A stretch of 64,000 nt of DNA, from NCBI GenBank assembly GCA_034190875.2, contig CM067354.1, positions 73,253,688-73,317,687 on the forward strand. The letters run 5' to 3'. Origin of the DNA: Urechis unicinctus. Taxonomy: Eukaryota > Annelida > Polychaeta > Xenopneusta > Urechidae. The translations under genes were made by a program, and so were the position numbers. Of this stretch, positions 14,601 through 24,287 are shown piece after piece. Position 1 is the first letter of the stretch, and every line of letters begins with the position of its first letter. The notes below the pieces were generated by a model, which worked only from the letters and a program-made list of their open reading frames with translations, had not been told where the DNA came from and did no database searches.

Positions 14601-17600
14601 GCTTTATATTCTCTTATCAACATCTAACACAATAGCACACCCGTGCCTGACAACTTCTTATAACAGCGTTTCTTATTCTTCTATGGTGAGTCTACTGACG
14701 CTCTTAAAGGATCACATTTCCGAACGACATGAACACGCTTTTTTAAAAACTCAACACATCTGTACAATCCAATCACATTAAGCAATCACCATAAGTGACA
14801 TTTACGCTCAAAGGTCGTCAGTGCCCTCACGACATCAGCAATTTATATGTCAGTCGGGCTGAAAGTAGCAAACGTGATTTGCCTACCATGAGAATAGGAA
14901 TATTTGAAAGGCAAATGTTGTAAATATTGGATTATCGGCAGTTCTTAAAATGCAAACTGCTTTGAACCTTAAACAAGGCAATTGTCCAGTATTGTCCTCT
15001 GGTCCCTGAACGACAAACGCTTCCTATTTATTGATGACGATGAGGTTTGCGTTATGTCGTAATGTGAGAATTGGCTTGACTGAGACTCTAAAAATAACAA
15101 ATATAGGTAGGTGAAAATGCTTTTAAGGGCGGCGTGCTAGATTTGTTACGCTAATTGTGAATGCTTATGATTATTCATCAGCAATGGTTAAAACATAAGT
15201 TGTTTTTTCATTGAATACATTGTTTTGCGATATTTGGTTTACAATGTTAAATGCTGTTATGCTGTGTGATGCCCTCTAGCAAAACCAAGCTATTGAATGC
15301 GGTGGCATTAACTCTCTGACTACCATTTAAATACATGAGCAATTAGCACAGAAATATAATCTCCTTTTCCGCCAATTAAACAACAACAATAATGGCATCA
15401 ATATCGCAATTACTGGTAGGAAAACTTATCGCTCAAACGTTGCTTATGATTAAGGTAGACGGGGGTCCTCCGCACGCTGGACTCAAATCTGTTAACCTCG
15501 TTGTTTTTGTTATCATCATAACAACTGAACTGTTTGCTTTGAAATCTTTGACTCAAACGAGCTTGATATTTGCACTTCCACTCAATCAGAACTAGGCAGT
15601 GATTAAATTCTGACTGCAACTGGCGGCATTCATTTAACTTAGCTTTTCCGAAGGAATATGGACGTTGCTATTAGCTACTCGGATTAAGCAGCTGGCTTTT
15701 TATTAGATCGTATTAAATGTGTCTTGCAATTTGTTTAATTGATTTTAATATTTGCAACTAGTGTTATTTGGCTTTCTGCTCTAATATATCATATTACGTT
15801 GACTTATATTAGACAAACCTGCACTCTAAATAGCACCACTTCCGCACATGGGCAAGATTATAGTCGCACCGACCAACTCAACCAGTGTATTGTGAAGCAA
15901 CAATATCCAAATACTTAGCATAAATTCATTTCTAAAGATTACATGAGCTATGATGTCAGTCTAGACCATAGGGCGGTTGCACCGTTATTCGAGTCTGAGA
16001 CGCCAAGTATATGACTAGATTCCGTCTTCTTCTCGTCAGTGGCGCCAGTCATATAATTGTGCTGTATTCTGTTGGTTGTATTGGGCGGAAGTAATATGTA
16101 ATTGGTGGAACTCCCGTGGTCTGTATAATCTTTTCTGTCTGGTTCTTTTAAACAACCCGACAGCGATGAATGCTGCAATGGTTGAACTGTAATCTACCAT
16201 TGACCTGATATATCAGATGAATGCTAGTAATTGGCCATCACGTAAAATAGACTTATATTAACACAAGCCTTTCCGCAGAATAGGGGAGAAATGCTTTCAC
16301 GTCGAACATCGGGGAATATCTAATCAGCAGGATGCATATCAATGTATGCCATTCCTTCAAGCCAGTCATATTCGTAGTTTTGTGGGGCATTTATGTTGAA
16401 TAATTGGCGAGCGTTAATCGATCCCGTTCTCACTCAATAACACATGCGCTCACAACCACATTCATTTACTCACCCAATCACTAACTCACTCTCTCACTAG
16501 CCCATACTTTTACTTTGTCATGGACTCCAATCTTTATTGTGCTGTTGCTGTCTCGTTCCTGTTGTATCCGCTATTTAATGCATGTACAACTATCGACGCA
16601 ACAGAAGAACAAACGATAATACTTTAGCCCCACCAGTGCCTGAGGAACATTGATCGCAGGCGCCAACTTAATTCGTTGGTGGTTCTCATTGCACATAATG
16701 CGGTACAATTTGGCAAAGATTTAAAACTTTAGTTCTTTGTTACTAAACAACAAACATCAAAAGCCACACCTCTAATCGACGCAATGTGCTGCAATCACAA
16801 CACACCAGCTACTACATCAAGTGCTTAACACCAAGTCAACATCGACAGCCATTATCAGTTGGTTTTAATTACGCAGATGGTAAGGTTTATATTTGATTTA
16901 TTGCAGACATAACCATTTATAAACGTCCAGCATGTCACAATATTTCAGGCTCCATTGCTTCACACCGTCTAATTGTGCCTTGCACACTGAGTGCGAATCG
17001 AATTTTATCGAACTATTTTAGGTTGATTAACTAAACGGACGCTGAGAATATTTTACGCATGGTGGCGCTGTATTCCTTATTGATGCAGCAGGAATATTGT
17101 CGAAACAAATTACTCCGCGTTTTAATCGTCTAATATTTATTCAAATACCTGGTTTGAATGCGACTTACCTTCGCCTGCAAAGAGGAACAACGCGAGCAGT
17201 AATGTACTCTTCGTTATTCACATGCATCATGTTATAACCTTTGTTCATATCGGACGACATGTAGCTCAGTAAAATATAATATGTGCCAAACATCGTGCTC
17301 ATAACGTTTGCCATTTGAGTCAACAAAAATAATTGCTTACTGGAAGAAATGTCATGATGATACCAAATAACTGGACCTGGCAGTTCATCATATCAAGCAT
17401 TATAAGCCATGCAGTATTATGCAAAAAGCAGTCTCAACTCACAAATGAAGGAACACATTGAATGAGATTTGTGCTTTTAGTGATATTCATTTCCTATAGA
17501 CATAGGTGTTGCGCAATACATATGATCAGTTTGACTTCCCTACTATGAGCTGCCCCAATTATAGTGGGGCTACTATTTGCATCTAATGCTATGCTTGACT

Positions 17601-18900
17601 GTATGTACGAATGTACGTCAAGCTTTTTGTATTTGTCAATAATGAATAGGCCACGAATAATAAAAAAGACTACACAGGCCTATTCGTAAGAAAATTGCTT
17701 ATATTGCACTTATATATGCCGATGATACTGACGGTGTGACCACGAGTATTGTATGACCGAATTAAGTTTAATCCAAATTTCAAAATACAGGCTACATCAG
17801 AAACAAGTTCGATAATTGCGATAAATTTTCATGAACAAAGGCTGCCTCACCGTAATGAAGTGATAAGCATACCCATTGCTTTACATAAAACATGGTTTGC
17901 TGCAGGCTATTTTCACTCGATTATCTAATGATGGTTCATGTTTGCTCCATACCATTCATCACTGGTTATCAATCTAAATATGCTATAGTTTTCTATTAGA
18001 TGTTTGAACCGGCTGACGATCTTGCTGTTTCAACCTTGTTATATTTCCAAAATAAATAACGTACAGTAATACAATAATATAGATTTGCACTCGTAGACTT
18101 AACGCATGACATTAGGTTGTCATTAGTTTGACTGGTATGCAATAAAAGTGTTAATGTTAAATATAAAAATACATCCGAATACATCCGAATTAAACATACC
18201 GAATGGATTCTTCCAGTATTTTATCAGTGTTAGCACATGCATCGTCATGCTATTTGCCATGACTCTTGGCATGCAAAGCACGTTTGCTATTCCAGCGTGA
18301 TTAATGAGTAAATGTTGAGCTTTTCAGGGACAACGGCAGCCTTTGGGCGCAAATATCAATTAGGATGACGGGTCATGGCTGCGTAACGTGATCAGTTAGT
18401 AGCGACGTGACAAAATTTTACAAACCGTTCGTTATACAGCCTTTTGTTTGTTTATCGCTCCTTAATTGGTTGCCGTGAGAGCGTCTGAGGGCATTAAGTT
18501 AGGAAGAACTGCAATAGGGATGTTTTTCTGTTCTTGAAACGTTTGCTTCTAATAAAGATCTATCCTTAGCACCTGGCATGCAGCAACAAGGAAAGCAACG
18601 GCCCAATGGAACTGGGACGAGCTCTATTTGCGAGGAACTGAAACAAACAACGCATTTGAGAACATGTTATTACAAATACGACATTTAATTGGAGCGATAA
18701 GTTAGTGATTGTAAAAGGGTTATAGGTAGTGCCTAAAGAGCACCTCTGACCTATAACTGTCTCTACAAGCTTAGTATACTGAATGCCAATCGAGTTTCAT
18801 CGAACTGTTGCGGGATGGATAATCTTAAATATGAAATCTACTATTATAAAAAGGTGCAGGTACATCGTCGTCCAAACTCTGTGGTGAGCAAGGATGTCGG
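11640..18900. other. Non-coding stretch, nothing recognised
   Basis: About 7 kb of AT-rich sequence with only short, scattered open frames and no recognisable protein, RNA gene or terminal repeat. It contains a degenerate ACTC-type tetranucleotide run at 16,430-16,510 and a 10-bp direct duplication (ACATCCGAAT) near 18,170-18,190. Confidence 0.5.
16430..16510. repeat. Degenerate (ACTC)n/(ATTC)n tract
   Basis: A run of imperfect 4-bp units of the CACTCAATCATTCACTC type. Similar tracts occur at 2,520-2,575, 39,655-39,720 and 48,505-48,790, and as the complement (GTGA/GAAT) at 54,600-54,690. It is a shared low-complexity component of several host repeat copies. Confidence 0.8.
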
Positions 18901-19204
18901 TACTCAGCCCTGAGATGGTAATTGCCATAAATGCGCGTCTTGCTTTTATTTCATGTGAGCGAATTAGGTATTACATTTATCTTTGTTTGGTTCATTCCTG
19001 ATTCAGATGAAGGATTTCTTGTTTTGTTATAAATTAACACATCGTCGCTATCAGACATCAAACAATTCAATTATTCATTCAGGACACTGATCGTATAACG
19101 CAGAGGGTACCAGAGCTTTTTTGAATGCCCAACACATAGGCCAAAGCGTCCAAGTATATTGCCCATTACCGAATCAATTATTGCAAAAGTACGAAGAAGC
19201 ATAA

Positions 19205-19704
19205 ATTGATTATAACCATGTTAACAACATACACTTAGTTACAAATCTCAGCCAATCGGGGTAGTATTGCCTAAAAGCCAAAACAAAAAATCTTTGGCAA
19301 CAACGACACAGATTTTGCTTAGTCGCGCTCATCTTAGATACCATGATTTCTCCTTGAAATGCCCAATAGAATGTCGAATGGCATAATGCTACGCAGTACA
19401 ACGAATCAAGTTGGAATTATATCAGGTTATATGACTTGCGAGAGAAAATTGCTGTCACATTCCTCAGTACAGTTATGTTTGGTTGCATGGCGCTGTACTA
19501 AGGGCATAAACTGGGCCAACGGTGTAGATATTTTACGCAAAAGCAGCGACATAGTCTCACCTTAGTAGTTATAACCTGTCATTCGTAGATTAGCAATACA
19601 TTCTTGGTTGCTTCATTATGTCACCAAGCGCCGTGATTGCAGAGTTAGATGTCGACAATGTAGTTGACTACACTCTACATGACATAAATCCATTAACTCG
19701 TATG
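19205..19704 (+). repeat. Host target repeat, left flank of the transposon
   Basis: This flank aligns with the reverse complement of about 52,230-52,720. The best block is 19,340-19,560, including an open peptide block with identical segments NQVGIISGY and SHSSVQLCL. The alignment runs up to the GTATG at 19,700-19,704 and resumes on the other side of the transposon at 28,209, while the paralogue is continuous. It therefore marks the repeat that received the insertion. Confidence 0.85.
19700..19704. repeat. Target-site duplication, left copy (GTATG)
   Basis: The direct repeat GTATG abuts the left terminal repeat and is matched by GTATG at 28,209-28,213. The empty paralogous site at 52,225-52,229 has one copy. 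A 6-bp reading (CGTATG/TGTATG) is possible if one C changed to T at a CpG; Polinton-type integrases usually give 6 bp. Confidence 0.88.
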
Positions 19705-19733
19705 AGTAGTATATATAGTGGGGCGTACCGAAC
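19705..19733 (+). repeat. Left terminal inverted repeat
   Basis: It begins AGTAGTATATATAGTGGGG and pairs with the reverse complement of 28,180-28,208 with two or three substitutions and two 1-base indels. Beyond it similarity is lost in a run of 14 C. Known Polinton repeats also start with AG, but are usually longer. Confidence 0.9.
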
Positions 19734-19746
19734 CCCCCCCCCCCCC
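19733..19746. repeat. C14 homopolymer beside the left terminal repeat
   Basis: Fourteen consecutive C at the inner edge of the left terminal repeat. On the minus strand it would be read as poly-Gly codons at the tail of the exonuclease frame. It is a slippage-prone tract, and its length could also be affected by sequencing error. Confidence 0.95.
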
Positions 19747-19749
19747 TCC

Positions 19750-20664
19750 CATATATACAACTCACCCTTTGGCAGCTAATACAAGATTTTTGCTCACCAT
19801 AGGGCGCCTCGGATCCGACCCCCAAACGGGGCCGAGGGGCTAGCTTGTTGTCACACCAGTAGTCACTATAGAGGTCATCGAGTGAGAAATATCTGCGACC
19901 GTCGCTGTAAGTTCCCTTCTTCACCCGGTTGAGGTCCTCCATGACACCTTAGGTTTGTTCTTCTCAGGATGGTGTCAAACTTACCGTTTACGGCGTAGTC
20001 CCCACTGTCTGTGTCTTGGATGGCTGTGTACCCCCAAGCGACCGCCTCCTTGTACTTCTTCCTGTCCTTATGGTGGTACATGAAGTTGTACGCTCCAGCC
20101 CTCTCCAGGTCCTCGTAGGCGCACACCCGGAAAACACAGTCCACGAACACCCCGATGGTCGCAGGCGGACTGTGGTGAAGCCCAAGCAGAATCTGAGGTT
20201 TGTACTGGGGCGGGATGATCCTCCCAGGAATCCGAGTTTAAGGACACTTTATTTCGAACAATGCAGTCTCTTATTAACTTGGGTCCCCAGGAGGACAGAG
20301 GAGGTCACCACCAGACTGGACCGGAAGGACACAATATCCGTCTGGGGAGTAAGCCGTGTTCCCCCCCCCCCCCGTGGTGGAGGTAAATGTTGTTCCCGTA
20401 AACTTTTGCACTGTATCTGCTCTCAATGACTGCAATAGCAACCCCCTCGTAGTCCTGGCCCCAGAGGCAGACGACACTCGTGTGGCCGCCCTCGTTGCTA
20501 GTTTTCTCGGCCAGCTTCTTACTGTAGCTGGTGAAGTAGTCCTGACCGATAACCGCGGAGTAGTCGCTTCCACCAATGCAGTGCTTTCTTTTATTCTCCC
20601 ACTGAGTAGTCTCTTCTCTGATCCCGTCATGCTTTATACAGAACGACTTAATCACTTGTTCCAT
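19750..20664 (-). pseudogene. YqaJ/lambda-exonuclease-like viral recombinase, broken
   Basis: This resembles the PD-(D/E)XK exonuclease family (YqaJ/lambda exonuclease) that resects double-stranded ends for replication and recombination. From the ATG at 20,664 the frames show IGGSD (20,563-20,574), then a W-G-Q-D-Y-E block, SPDG (20,337-20,348, acidic metal ligand), EIKCP (20,241-20,255, the E-x-K catalytic pair) and Y-K-P-Q-I (the downstream helix with Gln), followed by a charged C-terminal region. Motif order and spacing fit the family, and about 305 residues is a normal length. The frame is broken at the C13 tract (20,361-20,373), again near 20,290 and near 19,940, and by a TAA at 20,238-20,240. 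No stop is seen before the terminal repeat, so the tail reads out of the element. Function in intact relatives is inferred. Confidence 0.82.
20361..20373. repeat. C13 homopolymer inside the exonuclease frame
   Basis: Thirteen C on the plus strand, read as Gly codons on the minus strand between the N-terminal GGSD part and the SPDG part. The reading frame changes exactly across this tract, which identifies it as the site of one frameshift. Confidence 0.93.
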
Positions 20665-20757
20665 TACCAAGCTATACCTTATACTCTCCACTGTTTAAAT
20701 AGATCGGTATCTGGAGGCCATGAAAGTCTGCACACTCTTCTATTCTATCCACTGGCG

Positions 20758-21326
20758 TCATTCACACTCCGCGCAATTAAGATGACGCACCCAATTTTTG
20801 TCACAAAGGTTCCAACGCATCGTCGAGGGTTGCAGTCTGACGCGCTTAACAGATCTGGCCTAAATTTCGCCCTTCATTTGGGTATATTTTGTGACCTCAG
20901 CTAAAACTAGTTTTAACTCATGATCCGAGATATTACCATCTTCCAGTGCTGTGGATACAATATCGGCAAAGGTATTCAATTTGCTCTGGGCTAGAATGCG
21001 GATCTGATCATGCCTGTTCCACCTTGATGGTTAGCCACCGACTGATGAATTTTCCAGCAATTACAAGTAGCCCACGAGCGGCCCCAGTATTACCCAACAC
21101 TGTAGCAATAGGAATGGCAACTACTGTAGACATTACACCTACAACACTTGTGCCAAGACACGTACCAACAGTAACTAAAACAGCAGTGTCTACTGCGTCC
21201 ACTGAGTGCAGGCCTATCCCATTATAATACTCGTTATCTATCTCAAGGTATTGCTTCTTGTGACTGATAGGAGTGCCCTGGATTCTCATCAGGTGGCGCA
21301 GCATGAATGGTTGGTTGTTGTTTCAT
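20758..21326 (-). pseudogene. Hydrophobic protein with EF-hand-like segment, frameshifted
   Basis: Starting at an ATG at 21,326, the N-terminus is proline-rich. After a frameshift it enters a block with two hydrophobic segments (21,000-21,200), rich in V, G, T and A, which could span or insert into a membrane. A second frameshift near 21,020 leads into a charged helical part containing LAQSKLNT and DGNISDHE. The latter has the look of a degenerate EF-hand loop between helices. A TAG at 20,860-20,862 interrupts a basic tail that otherwise runs to 20,758. I recognise the arrangement (two hydrophobic segments, then the SKLNT helix and acidic loop) from uncharacterised proteins of invertebrate virus-like elements, but know no assigned function. 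It lies between the exonuclease and the fibre-like gene on the same strand. Confidence 0.65.
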
Positions 21327-21353
21327 ACTGCCGTTGTATACATAAGTCTAGCA

Positions 21354-22459
21354 GTCAAGTCACATTAGGAGCGATACTACAGAACAAGCCGCCGTTCTGC
21401 TTGGAGAGTTTGTATGATAAGTCATAACGTTACCTTCATCCACCTGTAAAGGTTGGTCTAAAGATATTACAGCAGCTCGTTGGTCAGCAGGCTTGTGTAT
21501 TCCTATCGATTGTTTTATCCCATTTATAGCAGGAACGACTGCTACAGCACCAGTATCATATAGTAATAAGGGGTTTCTTTTTTCAGCTGCGTGTTGTCTC
21601 AGGTCTCTGTGCAGCTGTCTATGTCTGCCATCAACATACCTTTTATTAGCAGCATCCTTTGGCGAAATAGGGTCTCCCAGCTTAACGATTACATTATCTC
21701 CAATTTCAAGGTCTCCATGTCTTTGTTGCATATTAGGAGAGGTCGGCGCCCTGATCCGTTTTCTGTTGAGTTCCATAAATACGCTTTTATTGACATCTTT
21801 TAAATTAAAGAACAACACCAATAGGAAGGTCGTGATTGCTCAAGAAACGTCCCTTATTATCTCTTATCTGAACCTTTAACTCATTCACGGCTCCGGCAAT
21901 AACACATTTAAACCCAGGATTAGCAATGTTTGTGGTTATAATATCACCAAAAGAGCCACCCTCACAGCCTTCAAGAAGCGTAGTGGGGTGCACAATCAAG
22001 CATGTTGTGCGTGGTACTGACTTGATTGAAGTGGTCATAAAGGGGGTTAAAGACGCTAAAGTTGACGGGCCGGTCACCTATATGAGTACCTGAAGGAATC
22101 CATCATCCACCCAGACCCTTATCAAGACCCAATATTTTTAACACACCGTAGTGACATTGTAAAGCCCAATCATCAGGAATTGAGAGGAGAATAGTCCCAT
22201 CTTCAACATTAGACTCCAAAGTAAGACCTAGAGCTGTAATTACACGCTGCACAAGTTTGAAGATCAAGAGGACAGGGGCCAAAGTGACACCTACTCCTTG
22301 TTCTGTAGAAATTTGCGCCTTTGCAATGGTCATAGCTGTTTCAATGTTATACCAACCAACAGTAAACGTGATTGACCTAAGACCTACGCATAGATCACCT
22401 GCACTACTGTTAAAAGGATTTTGCAGGGACACAGCCTCGCCGCTTTGAACATGATACAT
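21354..22459 (-). pseudogene. Beta-rich structural protein with tail-fibre-like motif, broken
   Basis: From an ATG at 22,459 the product begins MYHVQSGEAV and contains ITFTVGWYNIET, then beta-rich sequence, then LKVQIRDNKGRFLS, followed by LGDPISPKDAANKRYVD (21,630-21,680). The last motif closely resembles the D-P-x-x-P-K-D-A-x-N/T-K-x-Y-V-D element at the base of trimeric tail-fibre and spike domains, followed here by a charged, probably coiled stretch. The early part fits minor-capsid or penton-type proteins in general feel, but I cannot prove a jelly-roll from sequence alone. Frameshifts occur near 22,105 and 21,815 and near the C-terminus, with a TAG near 22,080. Length is about 365 residues. 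A role in a virion is inferred. Alternatives are an adhesion or fibre protein only. Confidence 0.6.
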
Positions 22460-22540
22460 GGCACTATGGATAAACAAGCCTTTACATTTAATACGAATAA
22501 AACGTAGAAGCCCGGGCCAATATACCCACCCCATATTACC
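22460..22540. promoter_or_regulatory. Possible divergent promoter region
   Basis: This short AT-rich gap separates the start of the minus-strand structural gene (22,459) from the upstream edge of the plus-strand gene. It contains a TATA-like stretch (TTTAATACGAATAAAAC). The call rests on gene arrangement and composition only. Confidence 0.25.
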
Positions 22541-23592
22541 GCCGAGGATCTGGCACATCTCCTCGTCCAGGAGAAATCCAGATGCGTTTGGGGTGGAGTT
22601 CTCCAACCTGTTTGATAAATACTTAGTACCGGACATAAGAGACGACAGCCTTGTAGTTGGCTGGAGAACCAACCACATTCAAAAATACCGGCAGAACCAG
22701 GCAAACTTTGTTGTATGGTGCGCAACAAGCGGCTGCAAAGTTTCTGCCCTGGACTCCCCGGCACTAAGTAACCTCTACAAGTTCCACGTCTACTACACCA
22801 TCCAGAGAATTTTAGACGAAATGAGAATAGCACCGCCGGATGACGCCACATGGTCGGCCACCAACAACACCTTTGACAAAAGAATCTACTACCGGCTCTG
22901 CCAGGAGTTTGTGGTTGACGAAAATAGAAACTGGAGGATAAAGGGCGGTAACCAGGGCCTAGGGCGGGTCTACTTCACCGACCCGGAAACACACACCAGT
23001 ACGAAGCCGTTAGGCAAACGTTTGAGAAATCCAGGGCGGCAAGCTACATATTGATTTTATAAAGCAAGACTAGGAGGGTGCAAGCACCGCCTCGAGAACT
23101 TTCGTCCTGAAAAAATCAGCTGGGTTCACCTCCCCGTGTATCACGCGAATCAACGACAGCATTCAGACTTATGTCTGGGCCATTCTTGGGGCTCAGGCGC
23201 AGACCCGCTCAGAGATACTAGGTTTTGGAACGTCCTTTGATGCCCAAAAGCAATTTCAGGCTAACGTTGAGGATGCCATCAACTCACCAGTGGATATTCC
23301 GTCATCTATCCGGCGGTATCAGAACGTCCTTCAGAATGCTTCCTCAAAGGTTGATTATGTGTTTGGAACGGGCCTATATATGGCTCCGTCGGATATGAGC
23401 CTCGCAATTGGAAACGTTGTTGGGTAAAACAATCTGATTACCATTGCGACTGAGCAGCAGCAGATCGGCCGCAATGCTGGTGTCAACGCGGTTGCTGCTG
23501 TTCCAGATAGAGGAAGCTTTGCGCCGCCGCCAGATACAGATATGGGAGTTTACTCTCCAGGTGTTTCATTTCTAAATTCTCTGCGCCTTTAG
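22540..23592 (+). pseudogene. Conserved uncharacterised protein of PolB elements, broken
   Basis: No domain I can name. The frame shows FGVEFSNLFDKYLVP and VVGWRTNHIQKYRQ near the start, then FVVWCATSGC, YKFHVYYTIQRILDEM and IKGGNQGLGRVYFTD. After a frameshift near 23,040 come a long probably helical stretch with YVWAILGAQAQ and VEDAINSP and a proline-rich end. The first block changes frame near 22,580, a TAG follows at about 23,072, and a TAA lies at 23,425-23,427. Total length is about 350 residues. It looks mostly alpha-helical, which argues against it being a jelly-roll capsid protein. I recognise the segment order from unannotated proteins next to PolB genes in other invertebrates, so it is probably a core gene of this element family. 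The start codon is uncertain. Confidence 0.7.
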
Positions 23593-23611
23593 CGGCTGCT
23601 TGGTCAACGCC

Positions 23612-24016
23612 TTAGAGGGCTCTTACTGCCTTTTGTGACGCCGCTTTTCGGGACCACTCAGTGAACCCCAAACCATCACGAACGGCCTTAGCCACCCCAC
23701 CCTGTCTGCTAGCTATTGTTTGAAGGGAATGCGGGGCTTTAGTACGAGAATGTGTAATACGTAAGCCAGGGTAGTCCTTCAAACGTAATTCTCCTCTAAT
23801 AAGTTCAAACTTTGTATAATCACGGCAGAGGGACGGTGTGTAACCTTATTCAGCAAATGTATCGTAATAATCATTGACAGCGCGTATAACTAATCACCCT
23901 CCCTGTGGTATAGATCTCTCCATCTAAAAGTTTCCTCCTATAACACACTGAGTTGGGAGGCCTCTGGGAATGTCTCATCCTCTATTTCAGCGACGGGCCA
24001 ATCCTCATCTCTCTTC
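23612..24016 (-). pseudogene. Small uncharacterised protein, minus strand, broken
   Basis: Reading the minus strand from about 24,016 gives an acidic block (RDEDWPVAEIEDE), a stop, a frameshift near 23,890, and then an open stretch with AVNDYYDTF, one TAA, FELIRGELRLKDYPGL, SLQTIASRQGGVAKAVRD and LGFTEWSRKAA, ending at a TAA at 23,612-23,614. The continuous sense and the charge pattern over both frames indicate a real but decayed gene of about 135 residues. No ATG is visible in frame at the 5' end. It is convergent with the plus-strand gene ending at 23,592. Function is unknown; the ELRLKDY...SLQTIA pattern suggests a small globular regulatory or structural protein, which is speculation. Confidence 0.55.
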
Positions 24017-24053
24017 GCAAAACTGTTCCTGAAGACTGATCAACCTACTGCAT

Positions 24054-24269
24054 ATGCCGTCAAGTGAGGTGATGTTGGCCTTAGTAGCAGCCGCTGCCTT
24101 AGTAACCAGTTTAGGTATCTTCATCTGGGCTGCGATGAGTCTTTTGTACTACAAAAGACAATATGTTAGACTTCGTATATTCATGGATCCTGATACCATT
24201 ATTGATCAACTCCTTGAACAGGACGTGGCTAGCCCACTGGCCACAAAGTCTGATCGAGCGGAACCCTGA
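24054..24269 (+). CDS. Small single-pass membrane protein
   Basis: An intact 71-residue frame starting at ATG 24,054. Residues about 6-33 form one long hydrophobic segment (A/L/V-rich, then GIFIWAAM) followed by K-R and R residues, so a type III or signal-anchor topology with a cytoplasmic tail is likely. The tail is acidic (MDPDTIIDQLLEQD). It ends 18 bases before the next gene on the same strand. It is too short for family recognition. Small membrane proteins of this kind are common in virus-like elements, where they may be virion membrane proteins or release factors; that is inference. It is one of two uninterrupted frames in the element. Confidence 0.6.
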   Translation: MPSSEVMLALVAAAALVTSLGIFIWAAMSLLYYKRQYVRLRIFMDPDTIIDQLLEQDVASPLATKSDRAEP

Positions 24270-24287
24270 TACACCGGAAATGCGGAT

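Noticed and set aside
20356..20904. 182-codon plus-strand open frame in the element
   Set aside because: It lies opposite the exonuclease motifs GGSD, SPDG and EIKCP on the minus strand, which are far more convincing. It is a shadow frame, as are 20,016-20,429 (+), 21,493-21,879 (+), 22,384-22,851 (-), 25,430-25,729 (-) and 27,896-28,216 (-).
22458..22678. Overlap of plus- and minus-strand open frames as two real overlapping genes
   Set aside because: The minus-strand sense becomes convincing only from the ATG at 22,459, and the plus-strand sense from about 22,540. The overlapping parts look like chance read-through of each frame.
22103..23592. Double-jelly-roll major capsid protein
   Set aside because: The minus-strand gene is beta-rich but too short and ends in a fibre-like motif; the plus-strand gene looks helical. 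Neither shows enough to be called a major capsid protein.
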